Of a DNA stretch of 64,000 nt, positions 8,314 through 17,619 are shown in pieces. The notes beneath the pieces are model-generated. The model was given only the letters and a program-made list of their open reading frames with translations, had not been told where the DNA came from and did not search any database. Made by a program: the position numbers and the translations under genes. Every line of letters starts with the position of its first letter. The first letter of the stretch is position 1. Source of the DNA: Deinococcus sp. KNUC1210 (GTDB taxonomy: Bacteria; Deinococcota; Deinococci; Deinococcales; Deinococcaceae); assembly GCF_022344005.1 (NCBI RefSeq), contig NZ_CP092191.1, positions 124,001 through 188,000 on the forward strand, read 5' to 3'.

Positions 8314-10266
8314 ATGAAGAATGCTGCTCGTTCCTTTCTGCTGGGAGCGCTGACGCTGGGAGCCAGCACCCTGGCACACGCCCAGACGTCTGCAAAGACC
8401 GGGCTCGCCACCCTGCCCACACCCACCGGAGCGCTGCTGCGCTGGTCGCTGCCGGGCGGCACGCTGCCGGGCGCGTACCGACTGATCCGTGAAGGAGGCG
8501 GGCAGCGTGTCAGCCGCGATCTGCCGGGCATCGTGGACAGGGCCACCGCCATAAAGAACAACTGGCTGAGCGCCGAAGACTACGACGCGCTCAAGGAACT
8601 GCTGAGCACGCCGCAGACCGACGCCCGCCAGAAGCTGAGCCTGCAACTTCAGATTCTCGCCAATCCCAACTGGGCCAGAACGCTGAATCTGCTGACCGAA
8701 GACAGTGGCCTGAAAGCGGGCGTGACCTACAGCTACCGGGTGCTGGCGGTCCGTGGCAGTACGGCGACCGAGTTCGCTCACGGCAGCGTGACGCCCGGCC
8801 CGACGCCCCCTGTGCCCACGCCGTCGGCGCTCAAGGCGACTCCAGGTGTGGGCCGCGCCACGCTGACGTGGCTGCCAGCGGGCGGCCTGACGATGGCCTA
8901 CCGCGTGTACCGTGGGCAGGGGACGGCGGCGCTGCAACTGCTGTTGCCGTCGCCGTACTTCCCGACCACCGATGCAGCGAAGCCCTCGGCGGCTGTCTCG
9001 TTTCAGGACCCCGAGCTGCAGCGGAAGGCGACGTACCGCTATCAGGTCAGCGCCCTCGACCTGTTCGGGCGCGAGGGCGCGAAGACCGAGGTGCTGAGCG
9101 TCGATCTGAGATACGGCGAACCGCTGCCCCAGCCGCTTATCAGGGAGGCGGTGAGTCTGGAAGGAGGCAAGGGCATCCGGCTTTCCTGGGACGCTGCCGA
9201 TGACCCGCGTGTGAACGGCTACGTGCTGCTGCGCGGCGATACCCCGAACGACCTGAAGCCGCTGAAGGAACTGACCGCCACCACCTACACCGACTCGGGC
9301 GTGACACCGGCGCAGAAGTATTTCTATGCGCTGGCACTCAGACTCACGTCCGGCTCAGGGCAGGGCAGCGTGTCGGGGGCGGGGCCGGTCACCCAGGGCC
9401 GCGCCATCAACAAGACGCCGCCGCCCGCGCCCACCGGCCTCAAGGCGATTCGCAGCGAAGACGGGACGGTCGCGCTGAGCTGGAACGCCAGCCCTGCCCC
9501 CGATCTGCTCGGCTACCTGGTGGTGCAGTCGGGTACCCCGGATGCCGCGCTCAGCGACAGTGCCATGCTGACCGGGCAGCCGATCTCCGGCACCCGCATG
9601 AACATCGCACTCGACGGCGTGGCGGGCGGCAAATTCAGTTACCGCGTGCTGGCGGTGAATACGACCGGAGTCAATTCGCTGCCGAGCGTGCCCGCCACGG
9701 TGACGGTGCCGGGCGCACCCGTGTGGGCCGCGACGCTCAACAGGGCGACGGGCCGCGACAGCGCCATCGAGCTGAAATGGAGCTATCCGCAGGACGACGC
9801 GGGCCGGGTACAGCCGCCCGCACAGGTCGAGGTTTTCCGGCAGAATCCCAACGGTGAGCTGACGCTGATCGCCCGGCTGCCCGGCACCACCACCACCTAT
9901 GCCGATACCCATGTGGTGCCGCTGCTGCCCTACGCCTACACCGTCGCCATGCTCAGTGCGGCGGGAAAACGCAGCGATGCCAGCAACGTCCTGGCGGCCA
10001 GTGCGCTGTATCAGCCGAATGTGGGAGCGGTCGAGGGCTTCAAGGCCCAGCTGAACGGCGGAACCGCGACGCTGAGCTGGAAGCCTGTTCCCGACGCGAC
10101 CAGCTATCAGGTGTTCCGGATCAGGAACGGCACGCCCCTGCTGCTCGGCACCGTCACCGCGCTGAACTTCACCGACAGCGGAGCCAGCGCCGGGGTCACG
10201 TACCGGGTGGTTCCCAGAGCGGTGGACGGCTCGACCGGGCAGGCCGCCGAGGTCGTTCTCAGGTAG
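8314..10266 (+). CDS. Secreted fibronectin type III-like protein
   Basis: This 650-residue protein begins with a signal peptide (basic start, then LLGALTLGASTLAHAQ). It carries about five or six fibronectin-III-like modules, recognisable from recurrent A-x-L-x-W strands, Y-x-V/L-R strands and T-Y-x-D-S-G-V closures (for example TYTDSG and TYRYQVSALD). Linkers are Pro-rich. It starts one base after the stop of the giant PKD protein, so the two are made together. The likely role is extracellular binding or assembly with the PKD and barrel proteins upstream. No catalytic motif is visible, and there is no obvious cell-wall anchor or C-terminal membrane helix. Confidence 0.65.
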   Translation: MKNAARSFLLGALTLGASTLAHAQTSAKTGLATLPTPTGALLRWSLPGGTLPGAYRLIREGGGQRVSRDLPGIVDRATAIKNNWLSAEDYDALKELLSTPQTDARQKLSLQLQILANPNWARTLNLLTEDSGLKAGVTYSYRVLAVRGSTATEFAHGSVTPGPTPPVPTPSALKATPGVGRATLTWLPAGGLTMAYRVYRGQGTAALQLLLPSPYFPTTDAAKPSAAVSFQDPELQRKATYRYQVSALDLFGREGAKTEVLSVDLRYGEPLPQPLIREAVSLEGGKGIRLSWDAADDPRVNGYVLLRGDTPNDLKPLKELTATTYTDSGVTPAQKYFYALALRLTSGSGQGSVSGAGPVTQGRAINKTPPPAPTGLKAIRSEDGTVALSWNASPAPDLLGYLVVQSGTPDAALSDSAMLTGQPISGTRMNIALDGVAGGKFSYRVLAVNTTGVNSLPSVPATVTVPGAPVWAATLNRATGRDSAIELKWSYPQDDAGRVQPPAQVEVFRQNPNGELTLIARLPGTTTTYADTHVVPLLPYAYTVAMLSAAGKRSDASNVLAASALYQPNVGAVEGFKAQLNGGTATLSWKPVPDATSYQVFRIRNGTPLLLGTVTALNFTDSGASAGVTYRVVPRAVDGSTGQAAEVVLR

Positions 10267-10585
10267 CTGTCACCGCCGACGTCGCAGCACGCCCACACCG
10301 AGCGCCTGATGTATGAAGGGCAGGCCTATTGCCAGCACACGTTTGAATCCTCTGCTGTGCTGGAATGAGGAATCGGTTTCGTGGTGCTGGCTATCGGCTG
10401 GGCAGGTGTGCCTGCCGGATATGGCGTCAGGGACCGAGGTCGTGTAGAAGTCATCGTCTTCTGAATTCAGCCAGACCAACCTGAAAGCCCAGGACGCCCG
10501 GCAGGTCTCACCTGTCAGGGTTCCCGGCGGCGCCCGTTTCAGACTTCTCAGGACAGTCGTACAGCGATATCCGTTGTGCTTATCC

Positions 10586-10606
10586 AGCCCTCAGCTGAGG
10601 CTTTTT
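10586..10606 (+). terminator. Hairpin plus T-run between the surface operon and the GH43 gene
   Basis: An AGCC/CTCAGCTGAG/GCT inverted repeat at 10586-10602 is followed by five T (10602-10606). The loop is small and the stem has one bulge. The rest of 10267-10629 shows no convincing gene. The GH43 ribosome site (GGAGGT, 10619-10624) follows directly. Confidence 0.35.
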
Positions 10607-10629
10607 GCCCACGTCTCCGGAGGTTAGGT

Positions 10630-12422
10630 ATGAAGAAACGTGCTGTCCTGCCTGGCGCTGCTGCGATGCTCGGTCTGATGGTGGGCTGTGGTCCTCTGTC
10701 CACGCCGACCGTCACCGCGACCTACACGAATCCGCTCAGGATCGTCAAAACCGACGGCAGTACCGTGCAGTCGTGCGCCGATCCGGCGATCATTCATTCC
10801 GCCACGGCGGGCGACACCGACTGGTATCTCTACTGCACCTCCGATCCGCACAACGCCGCCGACAAGAACACAGCGGGCGACCTGAACATCCACCTGATCA
10901 CCACTGCTAAATCGAGCGATCTGGTGAACTGGACCTATGTGGGCGACGCTTTCGCTCAGCGGCCCGCGTGGGTCAAGAGCGATGCCGGGCTGTGGGCACC
11001 CGACGTGGTGTACAGAAACGGCAAGTATTACCTGTACTACACGGCCAGCGACACCAACGCGGGTGGCAGCGCCATCGGTGTGGCGACCAGCAGCACGCCG
11101 GGAGGCCCCTGGACCGACAGCGGCACGCCCGTCGTCGAACCGCAGTCTCCCCCGGAGGGAGTGCCACCGATCGGCGCTGGGTATTCGATCCGGATGTGAT
11201 CTTCGACGGGAGCGGGCAGGGCTGGCTGTACTACGGCAGCTACTTCGGCGGCATCTCGGTCCGCAAACTCAGCAGTGATCTGCTGCATACCGACGCCGCC
11301 ACTCAGCAGGAAGTCGCCATCGACAACCGCTACGAGGGGACTCAGGTCGTGCAGCACGGCGGCTATTACTACCTGATGGCGTCGGCCACCAACTGCTGCA
11401 ACGGCCCGCTCACCGGTTACAGCATCTTCGCGGGCCGCTCCACCTCGCCCACTGGCCCCTTCACCGACAAGCTGGGTGTGTCGCTGCTCGATCCGCGTGT
11501 GGGCGGAACACCTGTCATCAGCATGAACGGCAACCGGTTTGTCGGCCCCGGTCACAACGCCGTCTTTACCGATGCGGGCGGTCAGGACTGGACGCTGTAT
11601 CACGCCGTGGATACCACTGATCCCTATTTCACACCCGGCGGCATCAACAAGCGCCCGGTGATGCTCGATCCGCTCGACTGGATCGACGGCTGGCCGACCG
11701 TGCGGGGCGGTCAGTGGGCTTCCGACAGCGTCATGCCTGCGCCTGCCGCCCAGACCGGACAGCGGAGCGCCTATGTCCGTCCTGCCGCGCCGAACGACCT
11801 GCTGGGCGCGGTGCAGCCGAGCTACAGCGACGATTTCGGTACGTCCACCCTGAATCCCCGCTGGAGCTGGGTGCGCCAGCCGGAAAGCACCGTGGCAGGT
11901 CTGGACAACGGTGCCTTCCGCTTCGCCACTCAGGCGGGTGATCTGTACGTCGACAGCAACACCGCCTCTGTGCTGTTCGAGACGGCACCCGCAGGAAATT
12001 ACGCCGTCGATGTCAAACTCAATATCGATCTCCCCGATAGCGGCTGCTGCTTCAACTACTCGCAGGGTGGCCTGCTGATTTACGGCGACGACGACAACTT
12101 CATCAAGCTGGGCGTGGTGTCGATCTGGAACACCCGGCAGATCGAGTTCGCCAAGGAGCTGAGTGCGGTTCCGGCGCAGTATCCGCGCTACGGCAACACG
12201 GTCCTCAGTGCTCCTGGCCGCGATACCTGGCTGCGAATCGTGCGGCGTGCCAGCGGCAGCGGCGAAACCTACACCGCCTACTCCAGCCGCGACGGCCTGA
12301 CCTGGACACGCGGCGGCGTCTGGACACATGCGCTGGGAGAGGCGAAGATCGGACTGTACTCGATGGGTGGCGTCGGCTTCACCAGCCGCTTCGACAGCGT
12401 GACGGTCTACAGCCTGCCCTGA
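10630..12422 (+). pseudogene. GH43-family glycoside hydrolase lipoprotein, frameshifted at 11149-11153
   Basis: The N-terminus is a lipoprotein signal with lipobox LMVGC (Cys20). The first half has the five-bladed-propeller features of GH43 enzymes (arabinanase / beta-xylosidase type): the catalytic base Asp in SCADPAII, the pKa-tuning Asp in WAPDVV, and then, past the frameshift, the acid Glu in RYEGTQVV. The C-terminal 200 residues resemble the concanavalin-like domain that follows the GH43 domain in xylosidases (around DSGCCFNYSQGGLLIYGDDD). The frame breaks in the C run 11149-11153. One added C restores SPPGGSATDRRWVFDPDVI. The corrected enzyme is about 597 residues, surface-anchored, and would act on arabinan- or xylan-type side chains. 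All three catalytic residues remain, so the break is probably an assembly error. Confidence 0.75.
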
Positions 12423-12443
12423 ACGGAACCTTCCTTTCAACGT

Positions 12444-12481
12444 CAGATCGGCTGGATGAGCATGGCTCGCCAGCCGATCTG
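12444..12481 (+). terminator. Rho-independent-like hairpin after the GH43 gene
   Basis: A 12-base perfect stem, CAGATCGGCTGG (12444-12455) with CCAGCCGATCTG (12470-12481) and a 14-base loop, lies 22 bases past the stop. A pyrimidine-rich TCCTTCTTCTG tract follows in place of a pure T run. Confidence 0.6.
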
Positions 12482-12773
12482 TCCTTCTTCTGTTGGAAAA
12501 CAGTCTGTTCTGCACTACCGGGACAGCAAAGAAACTGAACAGATAGCCCATGGTCGTCTGATGAAAATTCTCTGAATTTCCAATGAGTAAATTCATATCA
12601 TCGCTCTCAGCATGTCCTCTGGCAGAGCAATGTTTCAGGGAAGGAATAAGCAGGCACCGTATTGCTCCACTGCTCAAGGAACACACCTGAAGGACATAGC
12701 CTGAAACTTAATGAAGCCCTGAACTTTCCCCATCCGGCTGCACCAGATGATGTGTTACCATCCTGAAGCCAAA
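12482..12773 (+). other. Intergenic leader upstream of the phytochrome operon
   Basis: This stretch is richer in A and T than its surroundings, with no coding frame of note. It should hold the promoter of the heme oxygenase / phytochrome operon, but I could not identify a good -35/-10 pair. No radiation-response palindrome was seen. Confidence 0.3.
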
Positions 12774-13325
12774 ATGATGATGTCCCTCTTGAAAGAAGCC
12801 ACCCACGATCAACACCAAGCCGTCGAAACCCTGATGCCGGTGATGCACTCGACGTTCACCGCCGCCGGATATGCTCGACTGCTGGTGCAGCTGCACGCGG
12901 TTGTCGAGCCGCTGGAAGCCCAACTTCTGACACTCGGGATGCCGAGCGGCTTCGATCTTCATCGGCGCACCAAAACTCCGCTGCTGCGCCGTGATCTGAC
13001 GTGGTTTCCAGCCGCTCCTGGCGCTTCATCGGCGCCCGCTCCTCTGGCAGGAGTCGCGGAGGGACTCGGGGCTCTGTACGTCCTCGAAGGTGCCACGCTG
13101 GGAGGGCAGATCATCTCGCGCCATCTTCACCGAACGCTGGGTCTGACGCCTGAGCGCGGCGGTGCATATTTTTTCGGGTATGGACCGTCTACCGGACAGA
13201 GGTGGCAGGAATTCAGTCAGGCAATGAATCAGGGCGTTTCGACCGAAGACCAGTCTCACGTCATCGCGGGAGCACAGCTGACTTTCCGCATGTTCGAACA
13301 GGCGCTCCAGGCACTGCCAGCATGA
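12774..13325 (+). CDS. bphO: Heme oxygenase (biliverdin-producing)
   Basis: This 183-residue protein has the heme oxygenase fold start, with the proximal heme-ligand His in KEATHDQHQAVE (His11 from this start) and the distal-helix segment GALYVLEGATLGGQIISRHL. It would open heme to biliverdin IX-alpha, the chromophore of the phytochrome encoded next. Its TGA overlaps the ATG of bphP (ATGA), so the two are translationally coupled. Three ATG codons in a row at 12774-12782, and an ATG at 12747, all fit the frame. No strong ribosome site decides among them. I chose 12774 because the conserved helix begins just after it. Confidence 0.88.
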   Translation: MMMSLLKEATHDQHQAVETLMPVMHSTFTAAGYARLLVQLHAVVEPLEAQLLTLGMPSGFDLHRRTKTPLLRRDLTWFPAAPGASSAPAPLAGVAEGLGALYVLEGATLGGQIISRHLHRTLGLTPERGGAYFFGYGPSTGQRWQEFSQAMNQGVSTEDQSHVIAGAQLTFRMFEQALQALPA

Positions 13326-15571
13326 CCGGCGGACCACAGCAGTTTTTTCTGCCCACCTATCTGGGTGGACCGCAGGTCACCACCGACAACTGTGAGCGCG
13401 AGCCGATCCACATTCCGGGCAGCATTCAGCCGCACGGAGCGGTGGTGACCGTGGATGCGGCAACTCATCTCATTCAGCAGGTCAGCTTGAACGCGGGACT
13501 TCATCTGGGTCAGCTGCCGGAAGCCCTGCTGGGACAGGAACTGAGCCTGCTGGTGAGTGAGCCTGCCGTTCAGGACCTTGTGGCGGCCCTGCCGACCGGC
13601 ATTCCGGATCATGTTCAGTACCGGGTGATTCTGGAACTGTCTGCCGGCCGCACCGCCCTGACCGCTCACCGGACGGCAGACCTGCTGATCCTGGAATTTG
13701 AAGCTGCTGAGGCCGAACACGCCACCGGGCCTCAGGCGCTTCGCAATGCCGTGTTCGCTCTGGAAAGCGCTCCGTCGCTGCTGGACCTGGCGGATGTGGC
13801 GGCGCGGGCGGTGCGCGACCTGAGCGGTTTTGACCGGGTGATGATCTACCGATTTGCAGAGGACGACAGTGGCGAAGTGATCGCGGAAGCGCGGCGCGAC
13901 GATCTGCACTCCTTTCTGGGCCACCTGTTCCCCGAGTCGGACATCCCCGCGCAGGCCCGCGCACTCTATGTACGCCATCTCCTGCGTCTGACGGCAGACA
14001 CGCAGGCTACGCCCATTCCTCTGGAGCCGGTGCTCAATCCCCAGACGGCTCAGCCCACGCCGCTGGGAGGTGCGGTGCTGCGTTCCACCTCGCCGATGCA
14101 CCTGCAGTACCTGCGGAACATGGGGGTGGGGTCGAGCCTTTCGGTGTCGATTGTGGTGAACGGGCGGTTGTGGGGGCTGATCGCCTGCCATCATCAGACC
14201 GCGTTCGTGGTCCCGCCGGCCACGCGCACCGCCCTGGAATACCTGGGGCGGCTGCTGAACCTTCAGGTACAGATCAAGCACCGGGCTGACATCGAACTGT
14301 TCCGGCAGCACCTGCAGGACCGGCGGGCGGTGATCGTCGATGCGGCAACGCACTCGGTCGCGCCGCTGGAGACGCTGGGAGCCGAGGCGCTGGATCTGAT
14401 GGGCATGATGCGGGCGTCCGGAATGATCCTGTTTTTCGAAGGCCGCTGGCAGGCGCAGGGCGACACCCCCGAACCCGCTCAGGTGGAGGCGCTCCTCGCC
14501 TGGCTGCGCTCGCGGGAAGGCACACTGTTTCATACCGATGCCCTCTCGGAGCACTGGGCACCCGCTGCCTCATATCTTCAGAGCGCGAGTGGCCTCCTGG
14601 CGATCAGCGTGGGAGCCGGGTGGAATGAAGGGGTGATCTGGCTGCGTCCGGAACGGAGCATGGCTGTCGCCTGGGGCGGCGCGACCCCCGAGCAGGCCAA
14701 GGACGCTCTCGGCCCCCGCCGCTCCTTCGAAACCTACGTCCAGACGGTGCAGGCCCACGCGCTTCCCTGGCATGCCGGAGAGATCGCAGAGGCGCAGGAA
14801 CTCCACCGTGCCCTCACCGCCGCATTGGGCGCACGCCTGAACGTGATCCGTTCACTGAATGCAGCCCTGGAGCAGTCGAACGCCGAGTGGCGACAGTACG
14901 CCTTCGTGATCGCCCACGACATGCAGGAGCCGGTGCGCCTGATCACGCAGTTCACCGAACTCTTCCATCTGCGGTATCGGCAGCAGGTCGATGAAGGGGG
15001 CGAGCGCCTGATCCACTTCATCCTTCAGGAAACAGCTCGGCTGCACAGCCTGACCCAGGACCTCCATACCTACACCGCTCTGCTCTCGGCGCCCTCTCCG
15101 GTGCGCCGACCAGTCGAGCTCGACCGACTGGTCAGCGAAAGCCTGAAAAAGCTGGAATCCCAGCTCCAGAGCAGCGGCGGGACCGTGCAGATCGCGGGGC
15201 CGCTGCCCACGGTGCAGGCAGACGTAGCGCGGCTGCGGGAACTGCTGATGCATCTACTGAAAAACGCGCTGACCTTCGGTGGCCCGGAACCGTCTGTACG
15301 CATCGGCGCTCAGCGGCGCAGAAACGCCTGGGACATCACCGTTCAGGACTTTGGCACCGGGATCGCTCCGGAATACCACGACAAGGTGTTCGGCCTGTTT
15401 CAGCGGCTGGGCCACCGGGAGGATTCCGCTGGAAACGGAATTGGCCTGGCGCTGTGCCGGAAGATCGCCGAGACCCACGGAGGAACCCTGCAGCTCACCT
15501 CCGGGCCGGGGCAGGGAACAACCCTGACATTCCACCTGCCTGACCTGGTAGAGGACGTGCATGGTGCCTGA
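13322..15571 (+). CDS. bphP: Bacteriophytochrome photosensory histidine kinase
   Basis: This 749-residue protein has the order PAS, GAF, PHY, histidine kinase. Cys24, in TTDNCEREPIHIPG, is the thioether site for biliverdin. In the GAF domain Asp207 (PESDIPAQAR), His260 (SPMHLQYLRNMG) and His290 (IACHHQ) line the chromophore pocket. The phospho-acceptor is His532 (VIAHDMQEPVRLI), and the ATPase domain has its N, G1 and G2 boxes (LLKNALTF, DFGTGIAP, GNGIGLALC). All these positions match the well-studied Deinococcus radiodurans protein. It would sense red and far-red light in the cytoplasm and phosphorylate the response regulator encoded next, whose start overlaps its end by 11 bases. Confidence 0.96.
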   Translation: MTGGPQQFFLPTYLGGPQVTTDNCEREPIHIPGSIQPHGAVVTVDAATHLIQQVSLNAGLHLGQLPEALLGQELSLLVSEPAVQDLVAALPTGIPDHVQYRVILELSAGRTALTAHRTADLLILEFEAAEAEHATGPQALRNAVFALESAPSLLDLADVAARAVRDLSGFDRVMIYRFAEDDSGEVIAEARRDDLHSFLGHLFPESDIPAQARALYVRHLLRLTADTQATPIPLEPVLNPQTAQPTPLGGAVLRSTSPMHLQYLRNMGVGSSLSVSIVVNGRLWGLIACHHQTAFVVPPATRTALEYLGRLLNLQVQIKHRADIELFRQHLQDRRAVIVDAATHSVAPLETLGAEALDLMGMMRASGMILFFEGRWQAQGDTPEPAQVEALLAWLRSREGTLFHTDALSEHWAPAASYLQSASGLLAISVGAGWNEGVIWLRPERSMAVAWGGATPEQAKDALGPRRSFETYVQTVQAHALPWHAGEIAEAQELHRALTAALGARLNVIRSLNAALEQSNAEWRQYAFVIAHDMQEPVRLITQFTELFHLRYRQQVDEGGERLIHFILQETARLHSLTQDLHTYTALLSAPSPVRRPVELDRLVSESLKKLESQLQSSGGTVQIAGPLPTVQADVARLRELLMHLLKNALTFGGPEPSVRIGAQRRRNAWDITVQDFGTGIAPEYHDKVFGLFQRLGHREDSAGNGIGLALCRKIAETHGGTLQLTSGPGQGTTLTFHLPDLVEDVHGA

Positions 15572-15998
15572 CCGAGTGCACGTCCTGCTGGTCGAAGATA
15601 ATCTCGCGGACGTCTTTCTGATGGAGGCGGCGCTCGAAACCTCGACGGTGCCCATCGAACTGAGCATCGCGAGAGACGGCGTGGAGGCGTTGGAGCAGTT
15701 GCGAGCGGCCGCTGCCACCGCTTCTCTTCCGAACATGATCCTGCTCGATCTGAACATGCCCCGGATGAACGGCTTCGAGTTGCTCGCTGTCCTGCGGGCC
15801 GACCCGGCGCTTGCCCATCTGGTGGTGGTGGTGTTCACGACGTCCAACGCTCCGGGCGACGTGAAACGGGCCTACATGCTCCAGGCGAACTCGTATGTCA
15901 GCAAGCCCGCGACCTTCGCCGAGTTTGTGCGCCTTGTTCGTCTGCTGGAAGGCTTCTGGTTTGGTGCAGCCGAACTTCCCAGCACGTATTCCCGCTGA
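15561..15998 (+). CDS. bphR: Single-domain response regulator of the phytochrome
   Basis: This 145-residue receiver domain has no output domain, like Rcp1/BphR partners of bacterial phytochromes. The acidic pair Glu12-Asp13 (LLVEDN), phospho-acceptor Asp63 (ILLDLNMPRMNG), Thr-Thr-Ser switch (FTTSN) and Lys115 (YVSKP) are all present. It overlaps bphP by 11 bases, and a kinase-regulator pair is the only sensible reading. With no DNA-binding domain it must signal by protein contact or by passing phosphate to another protein. Confidence 0.92.
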   Translation: MVPDRVHVLLVEDNLADVFLMEAALETSTVPIELSIARDGVEALEQLRAAAATASLPNMILLDLNMPRMNGFELLAVLRADPALAHLVVVVFTTSNAPGDVKRAYMLQANSYVSKPATFAEFVRLVRLLEGFWFGAAELPSTYSR

Positions 15999-16246
15999 CC
16001 GGCCTCTTAAATCGGCAGCGTGGACGAGGGCAGGCGCGTAAGATGAAGTTCCTATGGTGATGGCACCTTCAGAGTCTGCCCAGCGTGACCAGCTGAAGTC
16101 GGCCACCCTGCCGCCCGGCACAGCGCCTGTGGAACAGTGTCCGTCACGGCCCGCTGTCAGAGGCCATGCCTGCGATCCACCCACCGCGTGTGCTGGAGGT
16201 GTCCGTTTCAGATTGCTCAGGGGCCTCATTCACAAGGAAGGCTTTC

Positions 16247-17590
16247 ATGCAGATTCTTCAGACCGGTCAGCGCCTGACTCTTCCAGATCCACGTCTGCAG
16301 TTGCAGCTCAGCGGCGCGGCAGCCAACGGTGTCATCGCTGCGTTCACTGCTCAGGGCCAGCCCACGACAGTCGATCTGGCCGAACATCCTCTCGGTGACC
16401 TGCTGAGCGTGCCTCAGGCGGGCCAGCTCGCCCTCGATCTGAGCCGTCTTCCAGCCGCTGTGCAGACGGTGACGATCCTGTATGCCGCCGGGGCTGCCGG
16501 AGAAGTGCTGCTGACGAGCGGTAGCGAGCGGTATGGCTATGAAGGTCCGGCCACGACGCAGGCGGTGCGGCTGATGGAGTTCTATCGCCGAGACGGGCAG
16601 TGGCGCTTATATGCCGCCGGAGAGGAGGTGGGCAGTTTCGCCAGGGTTCATGCAGAGCTGCCGGGGCTGCTGAGTCAGGCGACCACCCGCATGCAGACCC
16701 TCAAAGCGCAGGCAGCCCGGCCACCCGCCCCAGCGGTCGATACGGTTCGTCCGCCCAGCCCCAGCGCACCGCCCCTCACGCTCAACAAGCGCGAGACCCA
16801 GGCACGGCTGCTGACCCTCGCAAAGGATCAGGCTCCCGGCATGGTGCCGCTGATCGAGCAGGCGCGGCTGACGCTGGAGAAGCGTGGGCTGGACGTGCTG
16901 ACCTTCGAGGTCAAACTGGTGCTGGACGTGTCGGCGAGCATGATGTCGCTGTTTCAGAGCGGGCAGGTGCAGCGGCTGGTCGAGCGCAGTCTGGCCCTGG
17001 CTGCCCGTCTCGACGACAACGGTGAGGTGGAAGTCACGCTGTTCGGCACCCATGCCCGCTCCGGCGGCAACGTGCTGCTGAGCAATATTCAGGGCTACGT
17101 GCACAGCATGCGCTTTCAGTATGACGGCGGCACCAAGTACGCCCCCGCGATCCGCGAGATGATCGCTCAGCAGCGTGGCGCTCAGCACCCGCTGCTGGTG
17201 CTGTTCATCACCGACGGTGAGGCGGGCGATCAGACGCAGGCAACCCAGGCCCTGAGAGACGCGTCGCATCTGCCGATCTTCTTCAAGTTCCTGGCGCTCG
17301 ACAGCGGCAATGAGCGCTTCAGCTTCCTGGAACAGCTCGACACCATGCCGGGCCGGGTGGTGGACAACGCCAATTTCGCCCGCATTCAGAACCTGTCGCG
17401 GCTGCCCGACACCACACTGTTCGAACTGCTGACCGAAGAAATCGATCAGTGGCTGCCCGCCGCGAAAGCCGCCGGGGTGCTGGATGGCCGCGCCCAGCCG
17501 CTGGGAGGTCAATCGGGCGGCTCGCCCGGCCCTGGCGGCGGCCCCACTCCACCAGACAACCGCCCGTGGTGGAAAAAGCTGCTGAACTGA
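16247..17590 (+). CDS. von Willebrand A domain protein of tellurium-resistance type
   Basis: This 447-residue protein has an N-terminal TerD-like beta domain (residues 1-130), a Pro/Ala-rich linker, and a vWA domain with an intact metal-ion adhesion site: Asp227-x-Ser229-x-Ser231 (DVSASM), the Thr of GGTKYAP and the Asp of ITDGEAGD. A Gly/Pro-rich tail ends in WWKKLLN. The start at 16247 follows AAGGAAGG. It sits 29 bases before a TerD-family gene and is probably co-transcribed with it. Ter proteins are linked to tellurite and other chemical-stress tolerance and are common in Deinococcus. The exact biochemical role of this type is not settled. It resembles TerF/TerY-like vWA proteins. Confidence 0.8.
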   Translation: MQILQTGQRLTLPDPRLQLQLSGAAANGVIAAFTAQGQPTTVDLAEHPLGDLLSVPQAGQLALDLSRLPAAVQTVTILYAAGAAGEVLLTSGSERYGYEGPATTQAVRLMEFYRRDGQWRLYAAGEEVGSFARVHAELPGLLSQATTRMQTLKAQAARPPAPAVDTVRPPSPSAPPLTLNKRETQARLLTLAKDQAPGMVPLIEQARLTLEKRGLDVLTFEVKLVLDVSASMMSLFQSGQVQRLVERSLALAARLDDNGEVEVTLFGTHARSGGNVLLSNIQGYVHSMRFQYDGGTKYAPAIREMIAQQRGAQHPLLVLFITDGEAGDQTQATQALRDASHLPIFFKFLALDSGNERFSFLEQLDTMPGRVVDNANFARIQNLSRLPDTTLFELLTEEIDQWLPAAKAAGVLDGRAQPLGGQSGGSPGPGGGPTPPDNRPWWKKLLN

Positions 17591-17619
17591 CTTCGTAGTC
17601 CTCTTTCAAGGAGTTTCCC

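Noticed and set aside
10270..10479. A 69-codon minus-strand frame after the FN3 gene
   Set aside because: There is no ribosome site and no recognisable motif, and nothing around it suggests a gene on that strand.
11037..12686. A 549-codon minus-strand frame opposite the GH43 gene
   Set aside because: The plus strand shows clear GH43 motifs; the minus frame has no domain and shadow-like composition.
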